From the NCBI GenBank assembly GCA_947854175.1, contig CANTYJ010000020.1:1-33522 (forward strand): a stretch of DNA of 33,522 nt, in the 5' to 3' direction. Under the pieces are notes generated by a model that saw nothing but the letters and a program-made list of their open reading frames with translations, did no database searches and was not told where the DNA came from. Below, one piece after another: positions 24,080 through 33,522 of the stretch. The DNA comes from an uncultured Turicimonas sp. Its GTDB lineage: Bacteria > Pseudomonadota > Gammaproteobacteria > Burkholderiales > Burkholderiaceae_F. Each line of letters starts with the position of its first letter. The stretch's first letter is position 1. The position numbers and the translations under genes are program-made.

Positions 24080-24508
24080 TCAATTCCGTTTGTGAACAAC
24101 CGGTGTGATTCCGTATTTTCTGTAGGCTACAAACCTTTTTCTACCGTCAGTTAAGCCCGGATCCTGCTGGGGGACGATGTCTATCATCTTTGGGTATTTT
24201 TGCATCAGATCGTTGATAGCGGGTGTCGGCCGGTTTGTTAAAAGCACGAGCATCTCTGCATTTCCCAGCAAATTAGGGTTGGATGAGAGAATATATGCAT
24301 TTCCTACAGCGCCGGCAGTTCCTGCAATGGCGTGAGGGATAAACGCTGATGGTTCAAATGTCCAAAGTAAGTTGTCAAAGTCATCCATTAAATTTTCGTC
24401 ATCAAAGAGGACAGCAACTTTCAGTCCCAGGCGCTGTGCTTTTTTAAGCACCAGGCAGGCGTATTTTTCGCGGTTGGCGACATTGGTATGGATAGCTAAT
24501 TCTGACAT
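24080..24508 (-). CDS. holC: DNA polymerase III chi subunit HolC
   Basis: 142 aa from ATG 24508. The open frame runs 19 codons further upstream to 24565, but the family begins at this Met (IHTNVANREKYACLVLKKA aligns with the HolC start). Chi is part of the clamp-loader complex and links the polymerase holoenzyme to SSB. Seen motifs: KVAVLFDDENLMDDFDNLLW (strand and helix), SFIPH-equivalent SAFIPHAI, and VLLTNRP. GAGG lies only a few nt before the ATG, a short spacing. Gene order holC-valS on one strand is the common proteobacterial arrangement and supports the call. Confidence 0.88.
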   Translation of the reverse strand: MSELAIHTNVANREKYACLVLKKAQRLGLKVAVLFDDENLMDDFDNLLWTFEPSAFIPHAIAGTAGAVGNAYILSSNPNLLGNAEMLVLLTNRPTPAINDLMQKYPKMIDIVPQQDPGLTDGRKRFVAYRKYGITPVVHKRN

Positions 24509-24654
24509 AACCTCAATGATAACAAAGAGGATGAGTGATTGAACAAGGCCTTTCCTACGGAACAAAAGTTTTTTTTATCATCATTTTTTTGAAAAAATCA
24601 TCATTCCTTGAACGAGAGTCTTTATCAAGTTATTGGCGGAATTGATACGAAGAA

Positions 24655-24678
24655 GCCCGGTATCGGGCCGGGCGTTTT
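24655..24678. terminator. GC-rich hairpin after the 50-aa gene
   Basis: Stem GCCCGG (24655-24660) / CCGGGC (24668-24673), 7-nt loop, followed on the plus strand by GTTTT. On the minus strand the run after the stem is CTTCTTC, a poor T tract. It lies 36 bases past the stop of the small minus-strand gene and probably ends it; direction uncertain. Confidence 0.5.
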
Positions 24679-24713
24679 AAATGAAACTGTTCTCGTAACA
24701 GTCAAATAGACAA

Positions 24714-24866
24714 TTACTTTGTTTTTTGACCTTCACGAACCGGTTCTTCCTTCTGTTCTTCGCGGAATTTTTCCTCAGCGTGGATTCTGTCTCTTAATTC
24801 ATCGCTTTTTTGTTCTTGTCCTTCTAAGATCTCTCTGAAATGTTTATCTGATGCGTTCCTAGTCAT
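24714..24866 (-). CDS. small highly charged protein, 50 aa
   Basis: A 50-codon frame too short for ordinary cutoffs, with an excellent ribosome-binding site: AGGAGAT 6 nt before ATG 24866. The peptide starts MTRNASDKHFREILEG, continues with Glu, Lys, Arg and Gln repeats, and ends in VREGQKTK. It is predicted to be a single long soluble helix with no cysteine or membrane segment. A hairpin follows its stop. Sits between holC and argG. No family recognised. Codon usage and the Shine-Dalgarno support translation. Confidence 0.65.
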   Translation of the reverse strand: MTRNASDKHFREILEGQEQKSDELRDRIHAEEKFREEQKEEPVREGQKTK

Positions 24867-26664
<1,798 letters not shown>

Positions 26665-26696
26665 TTTCTAATTTCTTTACTGTCTAACTTTTATCG

Positions 26697-26726
26697 GCCG
26701 GGACTTGTTGTTCCGGCTTTTGATTT
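26697..26726 (+). terminator. intrinsic terminator of argG
   Basis: Stem GCCGGGA (26697-26703) / TTCCGGC (26711-26717, one G-U pair), 7-nt loop, then TTTTGATTTTT. Placed 33 bases after the argG stop. Confidence 0.8.
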
Positions 26727-26868
26727 TTAAGAAGAAAAATTTTTCTGCCTGAAGGCCCTTAGGATTTGCACTAAGAAAATAAAAGGATCTAATTGAAATT
26801 TTTGTATAAGCCTTAATCAGATCTATATTTTTGGCTTACTGAGTTAATCAAGAAAGAAGAGGAAAAAA

Positions 26869-27684
26869 GTGGATTTCGTTACGATTGGTCTGATGGCTCT
26901 GTTAGGCTGTTTTACAGGTTTTATGGCCGGTTTGTTAGGAATTGGAGGCGGATTAATTATTACGCCGTTTTTAATTATGCTTATTCCTCATAGCGTGATA
27001 CCGGCAGACCATATTGTTCATGTTGCCATTGCAACGTCTTTGGCGACCATTACCTTTACATCAATCTCTTCGGTCCGGGCTCATCATAAAAGAGGCGCAG
27101 TGCTTTGGAATGTCGTTGCAGCTGTTGCTCCCGGAATTTTGGTCGGAGCTCTCGTCGGAGCACAAATTGCCGGATTTCTCTCATCTTTTTGGCTGTCGTT
27201 AGTCTTTGCTGTGTTTGTGGGCTTTTCGGCTTTCAAGATGTTCTCAAACAAATCACCGAAACCTGACAGAGAGCTGCCAGGAGCTGCCGGAAAATTTGGT
27301 GTCGGAACAATAATTGGTGTTCTGGCGTCTCTAGTCGGTGCAGGCGGAGGATTTATTTCTGTGCCATGGATGGTCTGGTGTAATGTAAAAATGCACAATG
27401 CGGTTGCTACGAGTGCCGCCATCGGTTTTCCGATTGCATTTTTCGGAACGATGGGTTACATCATCAGCGGCTGGAATGTTCAGGATTTACCGGGATGGCC
27501 GATCAACATTGGTTATATTTGTATTCCGGCCCTTGTTTCAGTAGCAATTACCAGCGTTTTGTTTGCCCCTCTAGGGGCTAAAGTAGCCCATTCGATTGAC
27601 ACGAAGCCTCTTAAGAAGATTTTCGCTTGTCTGTTAACTTGCCTTTGTGTTTATATGCTTAGACAAGCTTTTTTGGCTTATTAA
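26869..27684 (+). CDS. TauE/SafE family sulfite/organosulfur exporter
   Basis: 271 aa inner-membrane protein with about 8 hydrophobic helices in two homologous halves. Each half begins with a glycine motif: GLLGIGGGLIITP (22-34) and SLVGAGGGFISVP (about 155-167). These define the TauE/SafE permease family, which moves sulfite, sulfoacetate or related anions. The start is GTG at 26869, with GAGGAA 6-7 nt upstream; no in-frame ATG fits better. It stands as a single gene after argG. The cysteine desulfidase lies about 700 bp downstream, a possible link to sulfur metabolism, but spacing and an intervening terminator argue against one operon. Confidence 0.88.
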   Translation: MDFVTIGLMALLGCFTGFMAGLLGIGGGLIITPFLIMLIPHSVIPADHIVHVAIATSLATITFTSISSVRAHHKRGAVLWNVVAAVAPGILVGALVGAQIAGFLSSFWLSLVFAVFVGFSAFKMFSNKSPKPDRELPGAAGKFGVGTIIGVLASLVGAGGGFISVPWMVWCNVKMHNAVATSAAIGFPIAFFGTMGYIISGWNVQDLPGWPINIGYICIPALVSVAITSVLFAPLGAKVAHSIDTKPLKKIFACLLTCLCVYMLRQAFLAY

Positions 27685-27742
27685 TCCAACCGATTGAACT
27701 TAGAAGAAAAAACAGTAATTAAAGATATGAGAGAATGATCGG

Positions 27743-28044
27743 TTGTTGTTAGATGAGCGGAAAGGCAGAAAGAAATCACTTATATTCCTATCCGGGAGCA
27801 TTCAAAGACTGATGTTCCTTAGCAATTTATTGTTCGCTATAAACGAACCGGAAGGCTCCGAAAAACAGGAATTGATTAAAAAAGCCAAAAACTTCAGTGA
27901 AGAAAGGCTAGGTTGGGTCGGTTCGTTGATTGAACTTTTAGACAGGAAAGAAAGGCCGGGAGTTCAAAAGTTATTTTTGACTTACTCGCTGAGACACAAC
28001 GTTTTATCAACGAGGAGCAGGAATATCTGCGTAGCGTAAGCTGA
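27743..28044 (+). pseudogene. frameshifted remnant of a small gene
   Basis: One frame is open from about 27731 with ATG at 27812 and gives NFSEERLGWVGSLIELL, followed by DRKERPGVQKLF. It then turns into an unlikely tail. At the T5 run (27974-27978) a one-base shift continues smoothly as DLLAETQRFINEEQEYL, then RSVS and a stop at 28042-28044. The two halves together look like one helical protein, and a terminator-like hairpin follows at 28078. The simplest reading is a gene broken by loss of one T, or a sequencing error in that run. No ribosome-binding site or convincing start is seen, so the 5' end is also degraded or unclear. The family is not recognised. Confidence 0.45.
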
Positions 28045-28077
28045 CTTTGAACTAACTTTTTCTAATCGCAAAGAAAG

Positions 28078-28095
28078 GCACCTACGGGTGTTTTT
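28078..28095 (+). terminator. terminator-like hairpin after the remnant gene
   Basis: Short stem GCACC (28078-28082) / GGTGT (28087-28091, one G-U) with TACG tetraloop, followed by T5. Flanking AAGAAA/TTTTCTT could extend the pairing. Placed 34 bases past the shifted stop at 28044, as expected if that frame were a real gene. Confidence 0.6.
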
Positions 28096-28125
28096 CTTCA
28101 TTCTATGCTGAGGTGATCAAAAAAA

Positions 28126-28156
28126 TTTAAATCAGAAATATCGATGCTGATTTAAA
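28126..28156. repeat. 10-bp perfect inverted repeat upstream of the cysteine desulfidase gene
   Basis: TTTAAATCAG (28126-28135) and CTGATTTAAA (28147-28156) with an 11-nt spacer. A second inverted repeat, ACTGTC (28193-28198) / GACAGT (28210-28215), also has an 11-nt spacer. Both lie in the 307-bp gene-free leader of the next gene and may be operators or RNA hairpins. Confidence 0.55.
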
Positions 28157-28351
28157 CATTGTTAATTACTCGGCGGTTAAGATTAAATAATCACTGTCAA
28201 GAAAAGTAAGACAGTTTCAGAGGATTACTTTGTTTCAAGGTTTCATTACAGCATATTTGTATTGTCTTTTTAGCATTTCACTTCTACACTTTCCATCCAA
28301 GTTAGAGCTTCAGCTGCGACTACCTGATAACCTGAAATTTTTCTAATTGAT

Positions 28352-29638
28352 ATGTTAACTAAATCAAAAAGAAACGAAATTATTGCTCTCATCAAAAGAG
28401 AAGTTGTCCCCGCGCTTGGATGTACCGAACCGATAGCAGTTGCCTTGGCTGTAACCAAAGCACGTGAACTCCTCGGAACAGTTCCCGAAAAAATAGAACT
28501 TCGTTTAAGCGGCAACATTATAAAAAACGCCATGGGTGTCGGTATTCCCGGCACTGGGATGATTGGTTTGCCGATAGCGGTTGCTTTGGGAGCCCTGATA
28601 GGTAATTCAGAGTATGGGCTGGAAGTTCTTAAAGACGTCTCCGATGAAAATGTCTCTAAGGCGAAAAGCTATATAAACGAAGAAAGAATTACGATCTCTC
28701 ACTTCGAAGAAGCTCCGTCAAATTTATATGTGGAAGCGACGGTTTCAGCCGGTGATCATACGGCAACAGCCATTATTTCAAGAGACCACACAAACTTCAT
28801 TTACCTCTCTAAAGATGGAGAAGTCCTTTATCAGGAAGAAGAGGACGCTCAACAATCCAATGGGGATGAAGATGATGATGTGAAACTCGATATGAAAACT
28901 GTTTATGAGTTCGCCACAGAGTCTCCCTTGGAAGAGATTGAATTTATTTTACAAGCCAGGGATTTAAATAAAAAGGCGGCCGAGCTTGCATTAAACGGTG
29001 ATTACGGGCATTCCCTTGGTCACATGATTAAAGAGCGTGGGGTACGCTATTTTGGTAACACCACAGTTGCCCATATGATTTCTTACACCTCGGCAGCATG
29101 CGATGCGAGAATGGGTGGTGCGACGATCGCAGTTATGTCTAATTCCGGAAGTGGAAACCAAGGAATTACCGCAACCATGCCGGTAGTTGCCTATGCTGAA
29201 GATTGTGATGCTTCTGACGAACAGTTGATTCGGGCCTTAACTCTCAGTCACCTGACAAGTATTTATATCAAACAAAATCTAGGAAGATTGTCTGCATTAT
29301 GCGGATGTGTTGTTGCTTCAACCGGAGCGTCTTCCGGAATAACCTGGCTGATGGGTGGAAAATACAATGAAGTCTGTGCTTCTATCAAAAATATGATAGC
29401 TAATTTGGCAGGTATGTTATGTGACGGAGCCAAACCTGCATGTTCCTTAAAGATTTCGTCAGGTGTTTCAACAGCAATGATGTCGGCTCTGTTAGCAATG
29501 AACGATCATTGTGTCACTAAGATTGAAGGGATCGTCAGCGATGACATTGACGAGACAATTCGAAACCTGACCAATATCGGTAAAGAATCTATGATGGAGA
29601 CTGACAAGCAAGTCCTCCAGATCATGATCTGTAAATAG
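28352..29638 (+). CDS. L-cysteine desulfidase family protein (CdsB/YhaM/CyuA-like)
   Basis: 428 aa cytoplasmic enzyme of the UPF0597/serine-dehydratase-alpha-like family that breaks L-cysteine down to pyruvate, sulfide and ammonia using an oxygen-sensitive Fe-S cluster. Signatures: PALGCTEPIAVA with Cys24, SGNIIKNAMGVGIPGTG (53-69), SNSGSGNQGITATMPV (263-278), and cluster candidates Cys317/Cys319 (LCGC), Cys357 and Cys364 (LCDGAKPAC). An acidic segment at 161-178 may be a flexible insertion. No Shine-Dalgarno precedes ATG 28352, but the N-terminus fits the family. The leader has two inverted repeats that may mediate regulation. Fits an anaerobic gut lifestyle. Confidence 0.88.
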   Translation: MLTKSKRNEIIALIKREVVPALGCTEPIAVALAVTKARELLGTVPEKIELRLSGNIIKNAMGVGIPGTGMIGLPIAVALGALIGNSEYGLEVLKDVSDENVSKAKSYINEERITISHFEEAPSNLYVEATVSAGDHTATAIISRDHTNFIYLSKDGEVLYQEEEDAQQSNGDEDDDVKLDMKTVYEFATESPLEEIEFILQARDLNKKAAELALNGDYGHSLGHMIKERGVRYFGNTTVAHMISYTSAACDARMGGATIAVMSNSGSGNQGITATMPVVAYAEDCDASDEQLIRALTLSHLTSIYIKQNLGRLSALCGCVVASTGASSGITWLMGGKYNEVCASIKNMIANLAGMLCDGAKPACSLKISSGVSTAMMSALLAMNDHCVTKIEGIVSDDIDETIRNLTNIGKESMMETDKQVLQIMICK

Positions 29639-29729
29639 TTTCCTGATTAGTTTTTTTTACCTAGAAGAAGGCACCTTTGAAATAGAAGTGCTTTCCTTTG
29701 GATTTAACTAACGATTAGTTTTTCTCGGG

Positions 29730-29768
29730 CGGTGTTTTGCAACAATACGGTAGTTGTTAAGAACACCG
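29730..29768. terminator. long hairpin between convergent cysteine desulfidase and DUF262 operon
   Basis: Outer stem CGGTGTT (29730-29736) / AACACCG (29762-29768) and inner AACAA (29741-29745) / TTGTT (29754-29758). The plus side continues GCTATTTTATT, weakly T-rich. A second small hairpin GGGG-ATTG-CCCC is at 29801-29812. Probably marks the boundary of the two convergent transcripts. Confidence 0.45.
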
Positions 29769-29844
29769 GCTATTTTATTGACTCTTAATCATTTAGAACC
29801 GGGGATTGCCCCACTGATTTTAACTGCAGAGTGTCTTCATGGAA

Positions 29845-31671
29845 TTATCTCAACTGTTCTCCCTCATGGCTTGACTTAAAAAACTCCGCCCAGAAGCAAG
29901 TTAAAAAGTTGATTAACGTTTCTACGTCATATTTTCCGTTCCTAGAAAACTCTAATTCTTTAAGTTCATCAGAAACTAAAGCAGTAAAATATAACTTAGG
30001 CAGAACGAAAGTTTGCTGATCTTCATCTGTCGAAAATTTGAAAGTTTGATTGGCTTTTATTCTCGGCCCATTGTTTCCGAGCTGTTTATTAAAACTTTCG
30101 GGAACCAGACAAAGATTGCCGTAAGCATCTAAAAGATCCGGCGCGAGCTCATTATCTAGATGAGAGTTTTTTGCAATCCAGTGTTCTACTTCGGTACTAG
30201 GCTTAGGTCGTCGTTTTGAACTTATTCCTTTGTTTTTGTACTCTTCGAATAATCTGCTGAAAACATTTTTTATATGTTCAGAAGTATTGGCACGCTGTTT
30301 GTTTGGTAGAGTGATCTCTTCAGCTTTTTCCCATGATTTTTTAAAAATATCCGGAATTTTTTCTTTTGATTCAGTTTGTTGAATCAATTGGTACATTGAC
30401 CAATCAGCTAACCATAAGAGCAAGGGGGACTTAGTTTTGCAGTTTTTGATATTTTCTTTTAAGTTGCCGGTGGTTTTAGTTAATCTGGATAAATTTGCAA
30501 AAAAATTCTGGGCATTTTTTTCTACAAGAACTTCTTTTAAGACCTGATTGCATATTTCTTCAGACACGTCTTTAGTTAAATGAAATTCGTCATTTTTCTG
30601 TAAGATGTTGAATGCAAAGACTTGGTAATAATTTTTAAGGATAAGCGCGCAAAGATCGTATCTATTTGTAGTGAACCAGGTTTGAAAGGCCATTGCAAAA
30701 AGTTGGAAATCAATTAAGAAATCAAAGCCTTTATCATTTATGGAAGTTTTTTCCGGTAAATTGTCTGAATCCGGTTTTAATATCAACAGGTGATTCTTTT
30801 CTATTCCTTGAATTAATATTTCAATTACATCTTCAACTTTTTTCTTTTCGTATTTAAAAGCTTTCCTTAAATCATCTTTAATAGCAGCTCTACCTTTCAA
30901 ATCTTTATAAAAAGGAGACTCTTTTTTACCGTCATCTCTACTGATAATAAAATGCACAAAAGCCAAGAATTGTCTAAGATACCAATTTAAAGAATCAAAA
31001 TCAAAATGTTGTGCGGATGCGCTAATTCGTTCAAGAAAGTCTTCATTTTGGTCACTTGCTTCTAAATCTCTTCTAAGGTTTTGGTCGGCTAATTTTTTTA
31101 TAAAAGAGTCGGGAATTTTTTCTAATTTCTCCGGAGCTATCCCATCATCGATAAATTTGCTTTTTAGCTCATCAAACGTTGAAAGCTCTTTCCGGTCGGT
31201 ATTAATATGTTGAAAAAGTTCTTCAGACGAAAAACTTTCCGAAGAAGTATAGACGACCCAATTGAAGATAGCTCTTTCAAAAAAATACTTATTCTGGCAA
31301 CTATATTCTTTTGTTTTTTCTAACCAATGAGAAAATTCTCTTTTCAAGGTTATCGATTTATTTTCTCCTTCAATCTGAAGTAAACCTTCTTCAAATTTTT
31401 GAGTTGAGCAAGAGATTTCACATAAGGCTAGAAGCCTTTGTTGGCCGTCAATTAACTCATATGTATCCTCTTTAATATCTCTATAAAGAACGATTGTTCC
31501 TAAGAATTCAGGTCCTGCCTCAAGCGTATTTTTTAATTCTTGTATCTGATCCTGTGTCCATGCTGGGTCTCTCTGAAATAGAGGAATTAAAACCTGAAAA
31601 GAATTTGTTTCCGAGAGTCTCGATACAGCATCTAAAATGGTCATCTGATAAGTCTTAATTTCAAGGCTCAC
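29845..31671 (-). CDS. DUF262-DUF1524 protein (GmrSD-like nuclease), second gene of pair
   Basis: 608 aa. The N-terminal DUF262 (ParB/Srx-like) domain has IPLFQRDPAW (29-38), GTIVLYRD and the nucleotide-hydrolysis motif DGQQR (75-79), plus FQHINTDRKELSTFDELKSKF (about 150-175). The C-terminal DUF1524 HNH domain has EVEHWIAK with His497, YGNLCLV with Asn519, and SFNKQLGN with Asn528, the usual H-N-N pattern. This is the layout of single-chain GmrSD and of SspE, modification-dependent nucleases that restrict phage. Start is GTG 31671: AAGGAG lies 6 nt upstream and overlaps the stop of the first gene, so translation is coupled. An ATG nine codons in is the alternative. No membrane segment. Target unknown. 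Confidence 0.88.
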   Translation of the reverse strand: MSLEIKTYQMTILDAVSRLSETNSFQVLIPLFQRDPAWTQDQIQELKNTLEAGPEFLGTIVLYRDIKEDTYELIDGQQRLLALCEISCSTQKFEEGLLQIEGENKSITLKREFSHWLEKTKEYSCQNKYFFERAIFNWVVYTSSESFSSEELFQHINTDRKELSTFDELKSKFIDDGIAPEKLEKIPDSFIKKLADQNLRRDLEASDQNEDFLERISASAQHFDFDSLNWYLRQFLAFVHFIISRDDGKKESPFYKDLKGRAAIKDDLRKAFKYEKKKVEDVIEILIQGIEKNHLLILKPDSDNLPEKTSINDKGFDFLIDFQLFAMAFQTWFTTNRYDLCALILKNYYQVFAFNILQKNDEFHLTKDVSEEICNQVLKEVLVEKNAQNFFANLSRLTKTTGNLKENIKNCKTKSPLLLWLADWSMYQLIQQTESKEKIPDIFKKSWEKAEEITLPNKQRANTSEHIKNVFSRLFEEYKNKGISSKRRPKPSTEVEHWIAKNSHLDNELAPDLLDAYGNLCLVPESFNKQLGNNGPRIKANQTFKFSTDEDQQTFVLPKLYFTALVSDELKELEFSRNGKYDVETLINFLTCFWAEFFKSSHEGEQLR

Positions 31672-31681
31672 TTTGCTCTCC

Positions 31682-33409
31682 TTATAAGAGAAAAGATATT
31701 GTGGAGAATTCTTTTTTTCTATCGTTATTTCTTATTCCTTCAATTTTTTCCAAAGTATATTTTAAATAAGAGGGGTTATTATTTAAAATGAGGCTCATTC
31801 GTTTAAGAGCTAAAGAAAACGAAGAGGAAAGAATAATCACGGGTCCAGCTTCATAAACTCCTGTAGAGAGAACACTAGTCTTGTATGTTCCTTGAGTCAT
31901 TCCGTTCCATAAAACGTTCCATAAAAGCTTTTGAAGTTCATTTTTCTGATTCTCTTTACCTTCGGAAGCGATCCCAAACCGAAGTTCAAAGAGAAGAAAT
32001 ATGCAAAAAAATGATAACAAGGTACCCGAATGCAAAGAGTTGTAGAGGAAGTCACTACTTTTACGGTTTTGTATATCCTTATTATCTTTGTGATACTCGG
32101 CCCAATCATCTTTGAATTTCAACAGAGTATTTTCTAAAAAAACACACCATTCCTCCGGTTGGTGATGGGGAAGTTCGGTTTTATCTATCCGATCTAAGAG
32201 TTCTATAAATTTCTGATGATAGGAGAGAAGATCACTTACAGTTTGGAAAAATGGTAGCCCCGGTTTTACATATAAGATATTCATTAACAAGTTTTGTCTT
32301 TTAAAACTCTTATCATTTTTATTGAGATTATCCGTGCAGTACGCATTTGTTGAGGATTGAAGACGAAGAAGTCCATCCGAAAGGTTCTCTTCACTATTGA
32401 AGAAGAGAGGCCAAGCTAGAAGGTTGTTATGAATTTGACTTCCTCCTAAGATGACGCGTTGAAACGTGTTAAAGAAACCTTCAAAATAAAAAAAAGCTCT
32501 ATCCCAGTCTGAGTTTGCAATAAAATCTTCTATGCTAAATTTTTGGCTTTGATAGTGCGAAATGTTGACGTTAAACGTTGAAACGAAACGACATTCTTCT
32601 TTTTTTCTCTCAGTAATATCGGTTTTTGTGAGTCCTTTCGTTAGTTCTACAAATGTTTTGTTTTCTGCTTGAAGCTCCGCAAAGGTCTTATTTTTGAAGG
32701 TATATCCCAGTCGCCATGCTTCCACGATGAAGCGAGGATCAGCATACTGTTCGCTTTCCGGTTTCTTAGAAGTTTTTTCTGATTCTTCACTGTTATCCTC
32801 TTGAACCATTTGAGAGGCGTTCTTTTTAATTATTGAGTAATGATAGGCTTTGACCAATTGTCCGGGCGTTAGTGCAACTCCCAACGTGTTTGAACGAATA
32901 TAGTATTTCCGAGCCTTATCAAAATCATCAAAGATGTAAATGGACACCTCGGGATCAACCTTCAAACATTCATCACAGTTCTTACAGAAGTTTTCGAAAT
33001 GATTCTTGATGGATTTGTAGTTTTTTGCAAGTTGAGTTTTGGTTAAAAAATTTTTAGACTCGCGCAACATGGAACCAAGTTTGTAAAAAAAACTTTGTTC
33101 ATCTTTCAAGTTCTTGGAACGTTGATTTATTTCATACAATAACCACAAAGTTAAAAGTCTTTGTTGACCGTCTATTATCTCTAAAGAGTTTTTTTCTTGA
33201 TTCAAATAAAAGACAATAGTTCCGATGTGACTTGAACTGCTGAGACTTTGAGGAAATACGGATTCTAAAAAACTTATAGCGGTTGGGGGATCCCAACAAT
33301 AACTTCTTTGATAAGAAGGAAGCCCTACCGATAAGCTTTCCTTTAGCCCATAACTTGCGCTAATTTTTTCTAAACATTCGCTTAATTTGAAGTTCTGTGA
33401 CGTGTCCAT
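31682..33409 (-). CDS. DUF262-only protein, first gene of DUF262 pair
   Basis: 575 aa. The N-terminal DUF262 domain has PSYQRSYCWDP (31-41), GTIVFYL and DGQQRLLTL (80-88). The later RSNTLGVALTPGQLVKAYHY segment (about 170-190) is the usual second DUF262 signature. The C-terminal 350 residues are mostly helical and contain no HNH motif (no EH plus GN plus N pattern), unlike its partner. It is therefore a GmrS-type subunit or sensor that may control or gate the partner nuclease. The 10-base gap to the partner gene and overlapping Shine-Dalgarno show an operon. The start ATG 33409 has only a weak Shine-Dalgarno. The gene looks AT-richer than the housekeeping genes here, compatible with horizontal transfer. 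Confidence 0.85.
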   Translation of the reverse strand: MDTSQNFKLSECLEKISASYGLKESLSVGLPSYQRSYCWDPPTAISFLESVFPQSLSSSSHIGTIVFYLNQEKNSLEIIDGQQRLLTLWLLYEINQRSKNLKDEQSFFYKLGSMLRESKNFLTKTQLAKNYKSIKNHFENFCKNCDECLKVDPEVSIYIFDDFDKARKYYIRSNTLGVALTPGQLVKAYHYSIIKKNASQMVQEDNSEESEKTSKKPESEQYADPRFIVEAWRLGYTFKNKTFAELQAENKTFVELTKGLTKTDITERKKEECRFVSTFNVNISHYQSQKFSIEDFIANSDWDRAFFYFEGFFNTFQRVILGGSQIHNNLLAWPLFFNSEENLSDGLLRLQSSTNAYCTDNLNKNDKSFKRQNLLMNILYVKPGLPFFQTVSDLLSYHQKFIELLDRIDKTELPHHQPEEWCVFLENTLLKFKDDWAEYHKDNKDIQNRKSSDFLYNSLHSGTLLSFFCIFLLFELRFGIASEGKENQKNELQKLLWNVLWNGMTQGTYKTSVLSTGVYEAGPVIILSSSFSLALKRMSLILNNNPSYLKYTLEKIEGIRNNDRKKEFSTISFLL

Positions 33410-33522
33410 TTTTCTGTTTTCAGCATAATCGTTCTGCCATCAAAATATTAAATCACATCATTTTGCATCGTCCACTAAAAATCGGCAAGTAAATCCGCAA
33501 AAATCGTCAGGTCGTCCACCCT
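33410..33522. promoter_or_regulatory. upstream region of the DUF262 operon (window edge)
   Basis: 113 bp of non-coding sequence. It should hold the operon promoter, but I cannot fix one. Near-repeats of TCGTCCAC occur at 33468-33475 and 33512-33519. Nothing else can be supported at the window edge. Confidence 0.35.

Noticed and set aside
24560-24610. Poly-A/T repeats with ATCATCATT duplicated
   Set aside because: Short, imperfect and in AT-rich spacer; no gene or mobile element boundaries next to it.
27084-27422. 112-aa minus-strand frame
   Set aside because: Antisense shadow of the TauE/SafE gene; Pro, Thr and Ala-rich as expected from the reverse of a membrane protein.
29831-30019. 62-aa plus-strand frame
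   Set aside because: Antisense to the end of the DUF262-DUF1524 gene, with no start signal.

Overview
The window looks like chromosome from an AT-leaning betaproteobacterium, most likely Burkholderiales of the Sutterellaceae type (Sutterella/Parasutterella-like gut commensals). The placement rests on the beta-proteobacterial form of MoaA with its long N-terminus, the ValS/HolC gene order, the long (E. coli-like) ArgG, and small periplasmic flavoenzyme plus c-type cytochrome operons, which are common in that family. No rRNA, transposase, integrase or CRISPR array was seen. The species is inference.

Layout. 1-5300: tRNA-Ser(UGA), a 79-aa small protein and a Na+/proline symporter (putP) on the minus strand; a divergent aldehyde dehydrogenase that converges with moaA one base apart. 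5285-7867: an M20 amidohydrolase, then thyA-folA (folate/dTMP synthesis) behind a terminator-like hairpin. 7987-10332: four small genes of unknown role, including a ribbon-helix-helix-like protein and two exported proteins. 10436-14952: a respiratory module made of a Tat-exported FAD reductase and a triheme cytochrome, divergent from a TtrSR-like sensor kinase/response regulator pair. 15336-17966: an autotransporter whose signal-peptide coding region carries a run of nine C, a candidate phase-variation switch. 18264-20979: a second respiratory module made of a Tat-exported FMN 2-hydroxyacid-dehydrogenase-like enzyme and another triheme cytochrome, divergent from a ModE-HTH plus periplasmic-binding-domain regulator. 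21155-24866: valS, holC and a 50-aa charged protein. 25318-29638: argG, a TauE/SafE permease, a decayed frameshifted gene, and an L-cysteine desulfidase. 29845-33409: a two-gene operon of DUF262 proteins, the second carrying a DUF1524 HNH nuclease domain; a GmrSD-like putative anti-phage system.

How the parts fit. The two flavoenzyme/cytochrome modules look like parallel periplasmic electron-transfer routes. Each pairs a Tat-exported redox enzyme with a small triheme cytochrome and has a divergently encoded, ligand-sensing regulator. The strongest candidates for something undescribed are the paired DUF262 operon at the right end and the periplasmic FMN-dehydrogenase/triheme module. The poly-C autotransporter is the clearest candidate for switching expression. 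All functional statements come from reading motifs by eye; no database search was run.
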